Origin: Mercurialis annua
Lineage: Eukaryota > Streptophyta > Magnoliopsida > Malpighiales > Euphorbiaceae
Length of the DNA stretch: 64,000 nucleotides
Direction of reading: 5' to 3'
NCBI RefSeq assembly: GCF_937616625.2
Contig: NC_065570.1
Span: forward strand, 36,649,665 to 36,713,664
Every line of letters starts with the position of its first letter. The stretch's first letter is position 1. The notes below the pieces were generated by a model, which did not search any database, was not told the origin of the DNA, and saw only the letters and a program-made list of their open reading frames with translations. Below, piece after piece: positions 1 to 13,694 of the stretch. The translations under genes and the position numbers were made by a program.

Positions 1-3000
1 TATGGTTAGGTTAGGTTATGCAAAGTTTGAGTGAAAAGTGACGCTAGATTAGTATGTCACGTCTTAAGTCTCTTTAACGCATCGTTTCGATTACCATGCT
101 TATCTCGCTTCACAAGTCTCTCTAACGGGTTGTTCCGATTACCAAAGCATGGTTAGGTTATGCTACACAAAGTGTGCGTGAAAAGTAATAATAGATTAGT
201 ATGTCGTGGCTCAAGTCTCTTATTGCGTCGTTCCGATTACCTAAGCATGGTTAGGTTATATTACGCAAAGTGTGTGTGAAAAGTGACAATAGATTAGTAT
301 GTGGCGTCTCAAGTCTATTTAATGCGTTGTTCCGATTACCTAGGCATGGTTAGTTTATATTACGCAAAGTGTGCGTGAAAACTGACGCTAGATTAGTATG
401 TCGCATCTCAAGTGTCTTTAACTCGTCGTTCCAATTATCTAAGCATGGTTAGGTTATATTACGCAAAATGTGCGTGAAAAGTGACGCTAGATTAGTATGG
501 CGCGTCTCAAGTCTCTTTAACGCGTCATTTCGATTACCATGCTTATGTTGCGTCACAAGTCTCTCTAACGCGTCGTTCCGATTTCCTACGCATGGTTAGG
601 TTATATTACGTAAAGTACGCGTGAAAAGTAATGCTAGGATAGTATGTCGCGTCTGAAGTCTCTCTAATGCGTCGTTCCGATTAACTAACCATGGTTATGT
701 TATATTATGCAAAGTGTGCGTTAAAAGTGACAATCGATTAGTATGTCGCATCTTAAGTCTCTTTACCGCGTCGTTCGGATTACCCAAGCATGGTTTGGTT
801 ATAGTATTTCGCGTCACAAGTCTCTTTAACGCGTCGTTCCGATTAGCTAAGCATGGTTAGGTTATATTGCGCAAAGTGTGATTGAAAATTGACTTTAGAT
901 TAGTATGTCGCGTCTCAAGTCTCTCTAACGCATCGTTCCGATTTCCTAACCATGGTTAAGTTATATTACGCAATGTGTGCGTAAAAAGCGACGCTAGATT
1001 AATACGGCGCGTCTCAAGTCTCATTAACGCGTCCTATCGATTACCATGCTTATGTCGCGTCCGAAGTCTCTCTAACGCGTCGTTCTGATTAACTAAGCAT
1101 GGTTAGGTTATAGTACACGAAGTGTGCGTGAAAAGTAACAATTGATTAGTATGTTGCATCACAAGTCTCTTTAACTCGTCGTTCCGATTACCTAGACATA
1201 GTTAGGTTATATTACGCAAAGTGTGCGTGAAAACTAACGCTAGATTAGTATGTCGTGTCTCAAGTGTCTTATTACGCAAAGTGTGTGTGAAAAGGGACAA
1301 TAGATTAGTATGTCGCTTTGCAAGTGTCTTTAACGTGCCGTTCCGATTACCTAAGCATGGTTAGGTTATTTTACGCGAAGTGTGCGTGAAAAGGGACGCT
1401 AGATTAGTATGTCGCATCTCAACTCTCTTTAACGCGCCGTTCCGATTACAAAAGCATGCTTAGGTTATATTACGCGATGTGCGCGTGAAAACACTTGCTA
1501 GGTTAGTATGTCGTGTCTCAAGTCTCTTTAATGTATCGTTTCGATTACCATGCTTATGTCGATTTACAAGGCTCTGTAAACGTCGTTCCGATTACCAAAG
1601 CTTGGTTAGGTTATATTACGCAAAGTGTGCGTGAAAAGTGACAATATATTAGTATGTCGCGTTGCAAGTGTCTCTAACGTGCCGTTCCGATTACCTAAGC
1701 ATGGTTAGGTTATTTTACGCGAAGTGTGCGTGAAAAGGGACGCTGGATTAGTATGTCGCATCTCAACTCTCTTTAACGCGTCGTTCCGATTACCTAAGCA
1801 TGGTTAGGTTATATTACGCAATAAGTCTCTTTATCACGCTGTTCTCATTTCCTAATCTTGATTAGGCTGTAATACGCAAAGTGTGCGTGAAAAGTGACGC
1901 TAGATTAGTATGGCGTGTTTCAAGTCGCTTTAACGCGTCGTTTCGATTACTGTTCTTATGTCGCGTTAGAAGTGTCTCTAACGCGTCGTTCTGATTACCT
2001 AAGCATGGTTAGGTTATATTACGCAAAGTGTGCATGTTAAAGTGACAACAAATTAGTTTTTCGTGTCTCAAGTCTCTTTAACGCGTCGTTCCGATTACCT
2101 ATGCATAGTTAGGTTATTTTATGCGAGATTAGTATGTCGTGTCTCGAGTCTTTTTAATGCGTATTCCAATTACCTAAGCATGAATAGGTTATATTACGTG
2201 AAGAGTGCGTGAAAAGTTAAACTAGATTAGTATGTCCCGTCTTAAGTCTCTTTAACGCGTTGTTCCGATTACCTAAGCATGGTTAGGTTATATTACTCAA
2301 AGTGTGCGTGAAAACTGGCGCTAGATTAATATGTCGTTACTCAAGTCTCTTTAACGCGTCGTTTCGATTTCCTAAAAATGGTTAGGTTATATTACGCAAA
2401 GCGTGCGTAAAAAGTGACGCTAGATTAGTATTGCGCGTTTCAAGTCTCTTTAATGCGTCGTTTCGATTACCATGCTTATGTCGCGTAACAAGTGTCTCTT
2501 TAATGTGTCGTTTCGATTACCATGCTTATGTCGCGTCACAAGTGTCTCTAATGCGTCGTTCTGATTACCTAAGCATGGTTAGGTTATATTACGCAAAGTG
2601 TGCGTGAAAAGTGAAAATAGATTAGTATGTCGCATCTCATGTCTCTTTAACGCGTCATTCCGATTACCTAAGCATGGTTAGGTTCTTTTACACAAAGTGT
2701 GCGCAAAAAGTGAAGCTAGATTTGTATGTCGCTTCTCAAGTCCCTTTATCTAAGCATGGTTAGATTATATTACGCAAAGTGTGCGTGAAAAGTGAAGCTA
2801 GATTAGTATGTCACGTCTCAAGTCTTTTTAACGCGTCGTTCCCATGACCAAAGCATGGTTATGTTAAAACTGTCGCTGATTAGTATGTCGCGTCACAAGT
2901 CTTCTTAACACGTTGTTACGATTACTTAAGCATGGTTAAGTAATATTACGCAAAGTGTGTGTAAAAAGTGACGTTAGATTAGTATGGCGCGTCTCAAGTC

Positions 3001-3196
3001 TCTTTAACGTATCGTTTCGATTACCATACTTATGTCACGTTACAAGTCTCTCTAACACATCTAGGTTATATTACGCAAAGTGCGCGTGAAAAGTGACAAT
3101 TGATTAGTATGTCGTGTCTCAATTCTCTGTAACGCGTCGTTTCGATTAACTAAGCATGTTTAGATTATATTAAGCAAAGTGTGCGTGAAAAGTGAC
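1..3196 (+). repeat. 3.2 kb satellite duplication, copy 1
   Basis: This stretch reappears at 4589-7784 at a constant offset of 4588 bp. The only mismatch I noticed is C at 2342 against A at 6930. Homology stops abruptly after 3196/7784, where one copy continues with ACTTGATTAG and the other with GTTAGATTAG. The left limit is set by the window edge, so the unit may extend further left. Such identity is far above that between adjacent monomers and indicates recent amplification of a multi-kilobase block. Confidence 0.93.
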
Positions 3197-4588
3197 ACTT
3201 GATTAGTATGTCGCGTCTAATGTCTCTTTAACGCATCGTTCCGATTACCTATGCGTGGTTAGGTTATATTACACAAAGTGTGCGTAAAAAGCGACGCTAG
3301 ATTAGTATGGCACGTCTCAAGTCTGTTTAGCGCATCGTTTCAATTACCATGCTTATGTTGAGTCACAAGTCTTTCTAACGCGTCGTTCTGATTACCTGAG
3401 CATGGTTAGGGTATATTACGCAAAGTTGCATGAAAAATGACAATAGATTAGGATGTCCCGTCTCAAGTCTATTTAACGAATTGTTCCTATTACCTAAGCA
3501 TGGTTAGGTTATATTACGAAGGTGTTCGTAAACGTGACGCTAGTCTATTTAACGCGTAGTTCCGATTACCTAAGAATGGTTAGGCTATATTAGGCAAAGT
3601 GTGCGTGAAAAGTAACGCTAGATTAGTATGTCGCGTCTCAAGTCTCTTTAACGTGCTGTTCCGATTACCTAAGAATGGTTAGATTATACTACACAAAGTG
3701 TGCGTAAAAAGTGACCCTAGATTAGTATGTTTCGTCACAAGTCTATTTAACGTGTCGTTTCGATTACAATACTTATGTCGCATCACAGGTCTCTCTAACG
3801 TGTCGTTTTGATTACCTAAGTATGGTTAGGTTATATTACGAAAAATGTGCGTGAAAAGTGATGTTAGATTAGTATGCCGCGTCTCACGTCTCTTTAACGC
3901 TTTGTTCCAGTTACCTAAGCATGGTTAGGTTATATTACACAAAGTGTGCATAAATAGTGACGCTAGATTAATATGGCGCGTCTCAAGAACGCGTCGTATC
4001 GATTACCATGCATATTTCTCGTCAGAAGTCTCTCTAACGCGTCGTTCTAATTACCTAAGCATGGTTAGGTTATATTACGCAAAGTGTGCGTGAAAAATGA
4101 CAATAGATTAGTATATCGCATCACAAGTCTCTAACGTGTCGTTCGATTAGTCTGCTTATGTCGCGTCACAAGTCTCTAACGTGTCGTTCGATTAGCAAAG
4201 CATGGTTAGGTCATAGTACGCAAAGTGTGCGTGAAAAGTAACAATAGATTAGTATGTTGGGTCACAAGTCTCTTTAACTCGTCGTTCCGATTACCTAGGC
4301 ATGGTTATATTACGCAAAGTATGCGTGAAAACTGACGCAAGATTAGTATGTCGCGTCATAAGTGTTTTTAACGCATCGTTTCAATTACCTAAGCATGGTT
4401 AGGTTATATTACGCAGAGTGTGAGTGAAAAATTACAATTTATTAGAATGTCGCGTCGCAAGTCTATTTATCGCGTCGTTACGATTAGCTAAGCATGGTTA
4501 GGTTATATTACGCAAAGTGTGTGGGAAAAGTGACGCTAGATTAGTATGTCGTGCAAGGCTCTTTTACGAGTTGTTCCAATTACCTAAG

Positions 4589-7500
4589 TATGGTTAGGTT
4601 AGGTTATGCAAAGTTTGAGTGAAAAGTGACGCTAGATTAGTATGTCACGTCTTAAGTCTCTTTAACGCATCGTTTCGATTACCATGCTTATCTCGCTTCA
4701 CAAGTCTCTCTAACGGGTTGTTCCGATTACCAAAGCATGGTTAGGTTATGCTACACAAAGTGTGCGTGAAAAGTAATAATAGATTAGTATGTCGTGGCTC
4801 AAGTCTCTTATTGCGTCGTTCCGATTACCTAAGCATGGTTAGGTTATATTACGCAAAGTGTGTGTGAAAAGTGACAATAGATTAGTATGTGGCGTCTCAA
4901 GTCTATTTAATGCGTTGTTCCGATTACCTAGGCATGGTTAGTTTATATTACGCAAAGTGTGCGTGAAAACTGACGCTAGATTAGTATGTCGCATCTCAAG
5001 TGTCTTTAACTCGTCGTTCCAATTATCTAAGCATGGTTAGGTTATATTACGCAAAATGTGCGTGAAAAGTGACGCTAGATTAGTATGGCGCGTCTCAAGT
5101 CTCTTTAACGCGTCATTTCGATTACCATGCTTATGTTGCGTCACAAGTCTCTCTAACGCGTCGTTCCGATTTCCTACGCATGGTTAGGTTATATTACGTA
5201 AAGTACGCGTGAAAAGTAATGCTAGGATAGTATGTCGCGTCTGAAGTCTCTCTAATGCGTCGTTCCGATTAACTAACCATGGTTATGTTATATTATGCAA
5301 AGTGTGCGTTAAAAGTGACAATCGATTAGTATGTCGCATCTTAAGTCTCTTTACCGCGTCGTTCGGATTACCCAAGCATGGTTTGGTTATAGTATTTCGC
5401 GTCACAAGTCTCTTTAACGCGTCGTTCCGATTAGCTAAGCATGGTTAGGTTATATTGCGCAAAGTGTGATTGAAAATTGACTTTAGATTAGTATGTCGCG
5501 TCTCAAGTCTCTCTAACGCATCGTTCCGATTTCCTAACCATGGTTAAGTTATATTACGCAATGTGTGCGTAAAAAGCGACGCTAGATTAATACGGCGCGT
5601 CTCAAGTCTCATTAACGCGTCCTATCGATTACCATGCTTATGTCGCGTCCGAAGTCTCTCTAACGCGTCGTTCTGATTAACTAAGCATGGTTAGGTTATA
5701 GTACACGAAGTGTGCGTGAAAAGTAACAATTGATTAGTATGTTGCATCACAAGTCTCTTTAACTCGTCGTTCCGATTACCTAGACATAGTTAGGTTATAT
5801 TACGCAAAGTGTGCGTGAAAACTAACGCTAGATTAGTATGTCGTGTCTCAAGTGTCTTATTACGCAAAGTGTGTGTGAAAAGGGACAATAGATTAGTATG
5901 TCGCTTTGCAAGTGTCTTTAACGTGCCGTTCCGATTACCTAAGCATGGTTAGGTTATTTTACGCGAAGTGTGCGTGAAAAGGGACGCTAGATTAGTATGT
6001 CGCATCTCAACTCTCTTTAACGCGCCGTTCCGATTACAAAAGCATGCTTAGGTTATATTACGCGATGTGCGCGTGAAAACACTTGCTAGGTTAGTATGTC
6101 GTGTCTCAAGTCTCTTTAATGTATCGTTTCGATTACCATGCTTATGTCGATTTACAAGGCTCTGTAAACGTCGTTCCGATTACCAAAGCTTGGTTAGGTT
6201 ATATTACGCAAAGTGTGCGTGAAAAGTGACAATATATTAGTATGTCGCGTTGCAAGTGTCTCTAACGTGCCGTTCCGATTACCTAAGCATGGTTAGGTTA
6301 TTTTACGCGAAGTGTGCGTGAAAAGGGACGCTGGATTAGTATGTCGCATCTCAACTCTCTTTAACGCGTCGTTCCGATTACCTAAGCATGGTTAGGTTAT
6401 ATTACGCAATAAGTCTCTTTATCACGCTGTTCTCATTTCCTAATCTTGATTAGGCTGTAATACGCAAAGTGTGCGTGAAAAGTGACGCTAGATTAGTATG
6501 GCGTGTTTCAAGTCGCTTTAACGCGTCGTTTCGATTACTGTTCTTATGTCGCGTTAGAAGTGTCTCTAACGCGTCGTTCTGATTACCTAAGCATGGTTAG
6601 GTTATATTACGCAAAGTGTGCATGTTAAAGTGACAACAAATTAGTTTTTCGTGTCTCAAGTCTCTTTAACGCGTCGTTCCGATTACCTATGCATAGTTAG
6701 GTTATTTTATGCGAGATTAGTATGTCGTGTCTCGAGTCTTTTTAATGCGTATTCCAATTACCTAAGCATGAATAGGTTATATTACGTGAAGAGTGCGTGA
6801 AAAGTTAAACTAGATTAGTATGTCCCGTCTTAAGTCTCTTTAACGCGTTGTTCCGATTACCTAAGCATGGTTAGGTTATATTACTCAAAGTGTGCGTGAA
6901 AACTGGCGCTAGATTAATATGTCGTTACTAAAGTCTCTTTAACGCGTCGTTTCGATTTCCTAAAAATGGTTAGGTTATATTACGCAAAGCGTGCGTAAAA
7001 AGTGACGCTAGATTAGTATTGCGCGTTTCAAGTCTCTTTAATGCGTCGTTTCGATTACCATGCTTATGTCGCGTAACAAGTGTCTCTTTAATGTGTCGTT
7101 TCGATTACCATGCTTATGTCGCGTCACAAGTGTCTCTAATGCGTCGTTCTGATTACCTAAGCATGGTTAGGTTATATTACGCAAAGTGTGCGTGAAAAGT
7201 GAAAATAGATTAGTATGTCGCATCTCATGTCTCTTTAACGCGTCATTCCGATTACCTAAGCATGGTTAGGTTCTTTTACACAAAGTGTGCGCAAAAAGTG
7301 AAGCTAGATTTGTATGTCGCTTCTCAAGTCCCTTTATCTAAGCATGGTTAGATTATATTACGCAAAGTGTGCGTGAAAAGTGAAGCTAGATTAGTATGTC
7401 ACGTCTCAAGTCTTTTTAACGCGTCGTTCCCATGACCAAAGCATGGTTATGTTAAAACTGTCGCTGATTAGTATGTCGCGTCACAAGTCTTCTTAACACG

Positions 7501-7784
7501 TTGTTACGATTACTTAAGCATGGTTAAGTAATATTACGCAAAGTGTGTGTAAAAAGTGACGTTAGATTAGTATGGCGCGTCTCAAGTCTCTTTAACGTAT
7601 CGTTTCGATTACCATACTTATGTCACGTTACAAGTCTCTCTAACACATCTAGGTTATATTACGCAAAGTGCGCGTGAAAAGTGACAATTGATTAGTATGT
7701 CGTGTCTCAATTCTCTGTAACGCGTCGTTTCGATTAACTAAGCATGTTTAGATTATATTAAGCAAAGTGTGCGTGAAAAGTGAC
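4589..7784 (+). repeat. 3.2 kb satellite duplication, copy 2
   Basis: Second copy of 1-3196 with offset 4588 bp. After 7784 the array continues with sequence resembling about 7559-7640, as if the end of the duplication slipped back about two monomers. Partial and more diverged relatives of the same block recur further on: about 9551-10990 (offset about 8255-8256 from 1296), 10999-11745, 11750-12690, 29180-30740 and 50630-51360. Confidence 0.93.
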
Positions 7785-8414
7785 GTTAGATTAGTATGGC
7801 GCGTCTCAAGTCTCTTTAACGTATCGTTTCGATTACCATTCATATGTCACGTTACAAGTCTCTCTAACACGTTGTTCCGATTACCAAAGCATGGTTTGGT
7901 TATATTACGCAAAGTGTGCGTGAAAAGTGACAATACATTAGTATGGTGCTTCTCAAGTATCTTTAACGCGTCGTTATGATTACCTAAGAATGGCTAGGTT
8001 ATATTACGCAAAGCGTACGTAAAAAGTGACGCTAGATTAGTATGGTGCTTCTCAAGTCTCTGTAACGCGTCGTTTGGATTACCATGCTTATGTTGTCTCA
8101 CAAGTCTCTCTAACGCGTCGTTCCGATTACCTAAGCATGTTTTAGTTAACGTAAAGTGTGCGTGAAAAGTGACGCTAGATTAGTATGTCGTGTCACAAGT
8201 CTCTCTAACGCGGCGTTCCAATTACCTAAGCATGGTTAGGTTATATTAAGCAAATTGTGCGTGAAAAGTGACGCTAGATTAGTATGTCGCATCTCAAGTC
8301 TCTCTAATGCTTCGTTCGATTACCTAACATGGTTAGGTTATATTACGCAAATTGTGCGTGAAAAGCGACAATAGATTTGTATGTCGTGTCTCAATTCTCT
8401 GTAGCGCGTCATTT

Positions 8415-9455
8415 CGATTACCATGCTTATGTCGCGTCACAAGTCTCTCTAACGCGTCGTTCCGATTACCTAAGCATGGTTAGGTTATATTACACAAAGT
8501 GTGCGTTAAATGTGAAAATAGATTATTATGTCTTGTCCCAAGTCTCTTTAACGCGTCGTTCCGATTACCTAAGCATGGTTAGGTTATATTACGCAATGTG
8601 TGCTTGAACACTATTGCTAGGTTAGTATGTCGTGTCTCAATTCTCTTTAATGCTTCGTTCCGATTACCTAACGATGGTTAGGTTATATTATGCAAACTGT
8701 GCGTGAAAAGTGACGTTAGATTAGTATGGCGCGTCTCAAGTCTCTCTAATGTATCGTTTCGATTACCATGCTTATGTCGCGTCACAAGTCTCTCTAACGC
8801 GTCGTTCCGATTACCTAAGCATGGTTAGGTTATATTACACAAAGTGTGCGTGAAATGTGAAAATAGATTATTATGTCTTGTCCCAAGTCTCTTTAACGCG
8901 TCGTTCCGATTACCTAAGCATGGTTAGGTTATAATACGCAATGTGTGCTTGAACACTATTGCTAGGTTAGTATGTCGTGTCTCAGTTCTCTTTAATGCTT
9001 CGTTCCGATTACCTAACCATGGTTAGGTTATATTATGCAAACTGTGCGTGAAAAGTGACGTTAGATTAGTATGGCGCGTCTCAAGTCTCTCTAATGTATC
9101 GTTTTGATTACCATGCTTATGTCGCGTCACAAGTCTCTCTAACGCGTCGTTCCGATTACCTAAGCATGGTTAGGTTATATTACACAAAGTGTGCGTGAAA
9201 TGTGAAAATAGATTATTATGTCTTGTCCCAAGTCTCTTTAACGCGTCGTTCCGATTACCTAAGCATGGTTAGGTTATATTACGCAATTTGTGCTTGAACA
9301 CTATTGCTAGGTTAGTATGTCGTGTCTCAATTCTCTTTAATGCTTCGTTCCGATTACCTAACCATGGTTAGGTTATATTATGCAAACTGTGCGTAAAAAG
9401 TGACGTTAGATTAGTATGGCGCGTCTCAAGTCTCTCTCTAATGTATCGTTTTGAT
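8415..9455 (+). repeat. Three copies of a 345 bp higher-order repeat
   Basis: The diagnostic variant GATTATTATGTCTTGTCCC occurs at 8521, 8866 and 9211, a spacing of exactly 345 bp each time. One unit is two ~99 bp monomers plus one ~147 bp compound monomer (99+99+147=345). The three copies are nearly identical. A more diverged relative of the same block lies at about 51900-52140 and again near 62920-63140. Confidence 0.88.
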
Positions 9456-9550
9456 TACCATGCTTATGTTGCTTTACAAGTCTCTGTAACACGTCGTTCC
9501 GATTACCAAAGCTTGGTTAGGTTATATTACGCAAAGTGTGCTTGAAAAAG

Positions 9551-12500
9551 GACAATAGATTAGTATGTCGCTTTGCAAGTGTCTTTAACGTGCCGTTCCG
9601 ATTACCTAAGCATGGTTAGGTTATTTTACGCGAAGTGTGCGTGAAAAGGGACGCTAGATTAGTATGTCGCATCTCAACTCTCTTTAACACGTCGTTCTGA
9701 TTACAAAAGCATGCTTAGGTTATATTACGCGATGTGCGCGTGAAAACACAGTGCTAGGTTAGTATGTCGTGTCTCAAGTCTCTTTAATGTATCGTTTCGA
9801 TTACCATGCTTATGTCGCTTTACAAGGCTCTGTAAACGTCGTTCCGATTACCAAAACTTGGTTAGGTTATATTACGCAAAGTGTGCGTGAAAAGTGACAA
9901 TATATTAGTATGTCGCGTTGCAAGTGTCTCTAACGTGCCGTTCCGATTACCTAAGCATGGTTAGGTTATTTTACGCGAAGTGTGCGTGAAAAGGGACGCT
10001 GGATTAGTATGTCGCATCTCAACTCTCTTTAACGCGTCGTTCTGATTACCTAAGCATGGTTAGGTTATATTACGCAATAAGTCTCTTTATCACGTTGTTC
10101 TCATTTCCTAATCTTGATTAGGTTGTAATACGCAAAGTGTGCGTGAAAAGTGACGCTAGATTAGTATGGCGTGTTTCAAGTCGCTTTAACGCGTCGTTTC
10201 GATTACTGTTCTTATGTCGCGTTAGAAGTGTCTCTAACGCGTCGTTCTGATTACCTAAGCATGGTTAGGTTATATTATGCAAAGTGTGCATGTTAAAGTG
10301 ACAACAAATTAGTTTGTCGTGTCTCAAGTCTCTTTAACGCGTCGTACCGATTACCTATGCATGGTTAGGTTATTTTAGGCGAGATTAGTATGTCGTGTCT
10401 CGAGTCTTTTTAATGCGTATTCCAATTACCTAAGCATGAATAGGTTATATTACGTAAAGAGTGCGTGAAAAGTGAAACTAGATTAGTATGTCCCGTCTCA
10501 AGTCTCTTTAACGCGTTGTTCCGATTACCTAAGCATGGTTAGGTTATATTACTCAAAGTGTGCGTGAAAACTGGCGCTAGATTAATATGTCGTTACTCAA
10601 GTCTCTTTAACGCGTCGTTTCGATTTCCTAATAATGGTTAGGTTATATTACGCAAAGCGTGCGTAAAAAGTGACGCTAGATTAGTATTGCGCGTTTCAAG
10701 TCTCTTTAATGTGTCGTTTCGATTACCATGCTTATGTCGCCTAACAAGTGTCTCTTTAATGCGTCGTTTCGATTACCATGCTTATGTCGCCTAACAAGTG
10801 TCTCTTTAATGCGTCGTTTCGATTACCATGCTTATGTCGCGTCACAAGTGTCTCTAATGCGTCGTTCTGATTACCTAAGCATGGTTAGGTTATATTACGC
10901 AAAATGTGCGTGAAAAGTGAAAATAGATTAGTATGTCGCATCTCATGTCTCTTTAACGCGTCATTCCGATTACCTAAGCATGGTTAGGTTCTTTTACACA
11001 AAGTGTGCGTGAAAACTGGCGCTAGATTAATATGTCGTTACTCAAGTCTCTTTAACGCGTCGTTTCGATTTCCTAAAAATGGTTAGGTTATATTACGCAA
11101 AGCGTGCGTAAAAAGTGACGCTAGATTAGTATTACGCGTTTCAAGTCTCTTTAATGCGTCGTTTCGATTACCATGCTTATGTCGCGTAACAAGTGTCTCT
11201 TTAATGCGTCGTTTCGATTAGCATGCTTATGTCGCGTCACATGTGTCTCTAATGCGTCGTTCTGATTACCTAAGCATGGTTAGGTTATATTACACAAAGT
11301 GTGCGTGAAAAGTGAAAATAGATTAGTATGTCGCATCTCATGTCTCTTTAACGCGTCATTCCGATTACCTAAGCATGGTTAGGTTATTTTACACAAAGTG
11401 TGCGCAAAAAGTGACGCTAGATTTGTATGTCGCGTCTCAAGTCCCTTTATCTAAGCATGGTTAGATTATATTACACAAAGTGTGCGTGAAAAGTGACGCT
11501 AGATTAGTATGTCACGTCTCAAGTCTCTTTAACGCGTCGTTCCCATGACCAAAGCATGGTTATGTTAAAACTGTCGCTGATTAGTATGTCGCGTCACAAG
11601 TCTTCTTAACACGTTGTTACGATTACTTAACCATGGTTAAGTAATATTACGCAAAGTGTGCGTAAAAAGTGACGTTAGATTAGTATGGCGCGTCTCAAGT
11701 CTCTTTAACGTAACATTTCGATTACCATACTTATGTCACGTTACAAGTCTCTTTAATGTATCGTTTTGATTACCATGCTTATGTCGCTTTACAAGTCTCT
11801 GTAACACGTCGTTCCGATTACCAAAGCTTGGTTAGGTTATATTACGCAAAGTGTGCGTGAAAAGTGACAATAGATTAGTATGTCGCTTTGCAAGTGTCTT
11901 TAACGTGCCGTTCCGATTACCTAAGCATGGTTAGGTTATTTTACGCGAAGTGTGCGTGAAAAGGGACGCTAGATTAGTATGTCGCATCTCAACTCTCTTT
12001 AACGCGTCGTTCCGATTACAAAAGCATGCTTAGGTTATATTACGCAATGTGCGCGTGAAAACACTTGCTAGGTTAGTATGTCGTGTCTCAAGTCTCTTTA
12101 ATGTATCGTTTCGATTACCATGCTTATGTCGCTTTACAAGTCTCTTTAATGTATCGTTTCGATTACCATGCTTATGTCGCTTTACAAGTCTCTGTAACAC
12201 GTCGTTCCGATTACCAAAGCTTGGTTAGGTTATATTACGCAAAGTGTGCGTGAAAAGTGACAATATATTAGTATGTCGCGTTGCAAGTGTCTTTAACATG
12301 CCGTTCCGATTACCTAAGCATGGTTAGGTTATTTTACGCGAAGTGTGCGTGAAATGGGACGCTAGATTAGTATGTCGCATCTCAACTCTCTGTATCGCGT
12401 CGTTCCGATTACCTAAGCATGGTTAGGTTGTATTACGCAAAGTGTGCGTGAAAAGTGACGCTAGATTAGTATGGCGTGTTTCAAGTCGCTTTAACGCGTC

Positions 12501-12690
12501 GTTTCGATTACTGTTCTTATGTCGCGTTAGAAGTGTCTCTAACGCGTCGTTCTGATTACCTAAGCATGGTTAGGTTATATTACGCAAAGTGTGCGTGAAA
12601 AGTGACAATAAATTAGTTTGTCGTGTCTCAAGTCTCTTTAACACGTCGTGCCGATTACCTATGCATGGTTAGGTTATTTTAGTTTGTCGT
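9551..12690 (+). repeat. Diverged partial copies of the 4.6 kb satellite block
   Basis: 9551-10990 follows 1296-2690 at offset about 8255-8256 with a few percent difference and an extra short duplication of the compound monomer near 10740-10800. At about 10999 the sequence steps back to the equivalent of 10565 and runs to about 11745. From about 11750 it follows the equivalent of 1530-2110 again. This is a nested series of unequal-exchange products. Boundaries are estimated by eye. Confidence 0.7.
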
Positions 12691-12706
12691 GTCTCAAGTC
12701 TCTTTA
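12676..12706 (+). repeat. 31 bp direct repeat, left flank of inverted block 1
   Basis: These 31 bp, beginning ATTTTAGTTTGTCGTG and ending AAGTCTCTTTA, are repeated exactly at 13695-13725, immediately on the other side of the inverted block 12707-13694. The sequence is a satellite variant (GTTTGTCGTGTCTC), but an exact 31 bp match abutting both edges looks like target duplication during insertion or a template-switch footprint. Confidence 0.85.
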
Positions 12707-13694
12707 GGTAATCGGTACAATGCGTTAAAGAGAATTGAGACACGATATACTAATCCAGCGTCACTTTCCGCGAACACTTTGCGTAATATAATCTAACCAT
12801 GCTTAGGTAATTGGAACAACGCGTTTAATAGACGTTAGACTCGACATATTAATTAATTATTACTTTTCACGCACAATTTGCGTAATATATAACCTAACCA
12901 TGCTTAGGTAATCGAAAAGACGCGTTAGAGAGACTTGTGACGCGACATAAGGATGGTAATCGAAACGACGTGTTAAAGAGACTTGAGACGCGACATACAA
13001 ATCTAGCGTCACTTTTCACTCACACGTTGCGTAATATAACCTAACCATGCTTAGGTAATCGGAACGACGCGTTAAAGATCCTTGAGACGCAACATACTAA
13101 TCTAGCGTAACTTTTCACGCACACCTTGCGTAATATAATCTATCCATGCTTAGGTAATCAGAACGACACGTTGAAGAGACTTGAGACGCGTAATACTAAT
13201 CTAGCGTCACATTTTACGCACACTTTGCGTAATATAACCTAACCATGCTTGGGAAATCAAAACGGCGCGTTAGAGAGACTTGAAATACGATATACTAATC
13301 TAACGTCACTTTTCACGCACACTCTGCGTAATATAACCTAACCATGCTTAGGTAATCGAAACGACGCGTTAAAGAGACTTGAGATGCGACACACTAATCT
13401 AGGGTCACTTTTCACGCACACTTTGCTTAATCTAACCTAACCATGCTTAGGTAATTGGCATGACGCGTCAAATCGACTTGAGACACGACATACTAATCTA
13501 GCGTCACTTTTCACGCACACTTTGTGTAAAATAACCTAACCATGCTTAGGTAATCGGAACGACGCGTTAAAGACACCTGAGACGCGGCATAATTATCTAG
13601 CGTCACTTTTCACGCACACTTTGCATAATAGTAACCTAACCATGCTTAGGTAATCGAAACGACGCGTTAGAGAGACTTGTGACGCGACATAAGC
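12707..13694 (-). repeat. Inverted satellite block 1 (988 bp)
   Basis: Inside this block the satellite reads on the minus strand: GGTAATCGG..GTTAAAGAGA, CTTGAGACGCGACATACTAA, CTAGCGTCACTTTTCACGCA. Its reverse complement matches forward sequence at about 16376-17278. Shared rare variants include a GTTCGCGGAAAGTG stretch, a TCGAGTCTAACGTCTATTAA stretch and the unusual CCATCCTTATG. One monomer present here is missing from the forward copy, which accounts for most of the difference between 988 and about 903 bp. It is therefore a duplicated and inverted copy, not an inversion in place. Confidence 0.88.

Larger units (their letters stand above)
1..12706 (+). repeat. Forward satellite array, block A (~99 bp monomer)
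   Basis: Tandem array of a ~99 bp monomer. Landmarks in order are GATTACCTAAGCATGGTTAG, then TTATATTACGCAAAGTGTGC, GTGAAAAGTGACGCTAGATT, AGTATGTCGCGTCTCAAGTC and TCTTTAACGCGTCGTTCC. Many units are followed by a ~48 bp derivative with landmarks GATTACCATGCTTATGTCGC and GTCACAAGTCTCTCTAACGC, which looks like a monomer lacking its middle ~51 bp and yields ~147 bp compound units. Neighbouring monomers differ at several positions, while some multi-kilobase blocks are almost identical. No gene is seen here: open frames such as those at 7767-7979, 8377-8607 and 10728-10913 are satellite translation. The plant satellite class is clear from structure; I do not recognise a named family. Confidence 0.95.
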
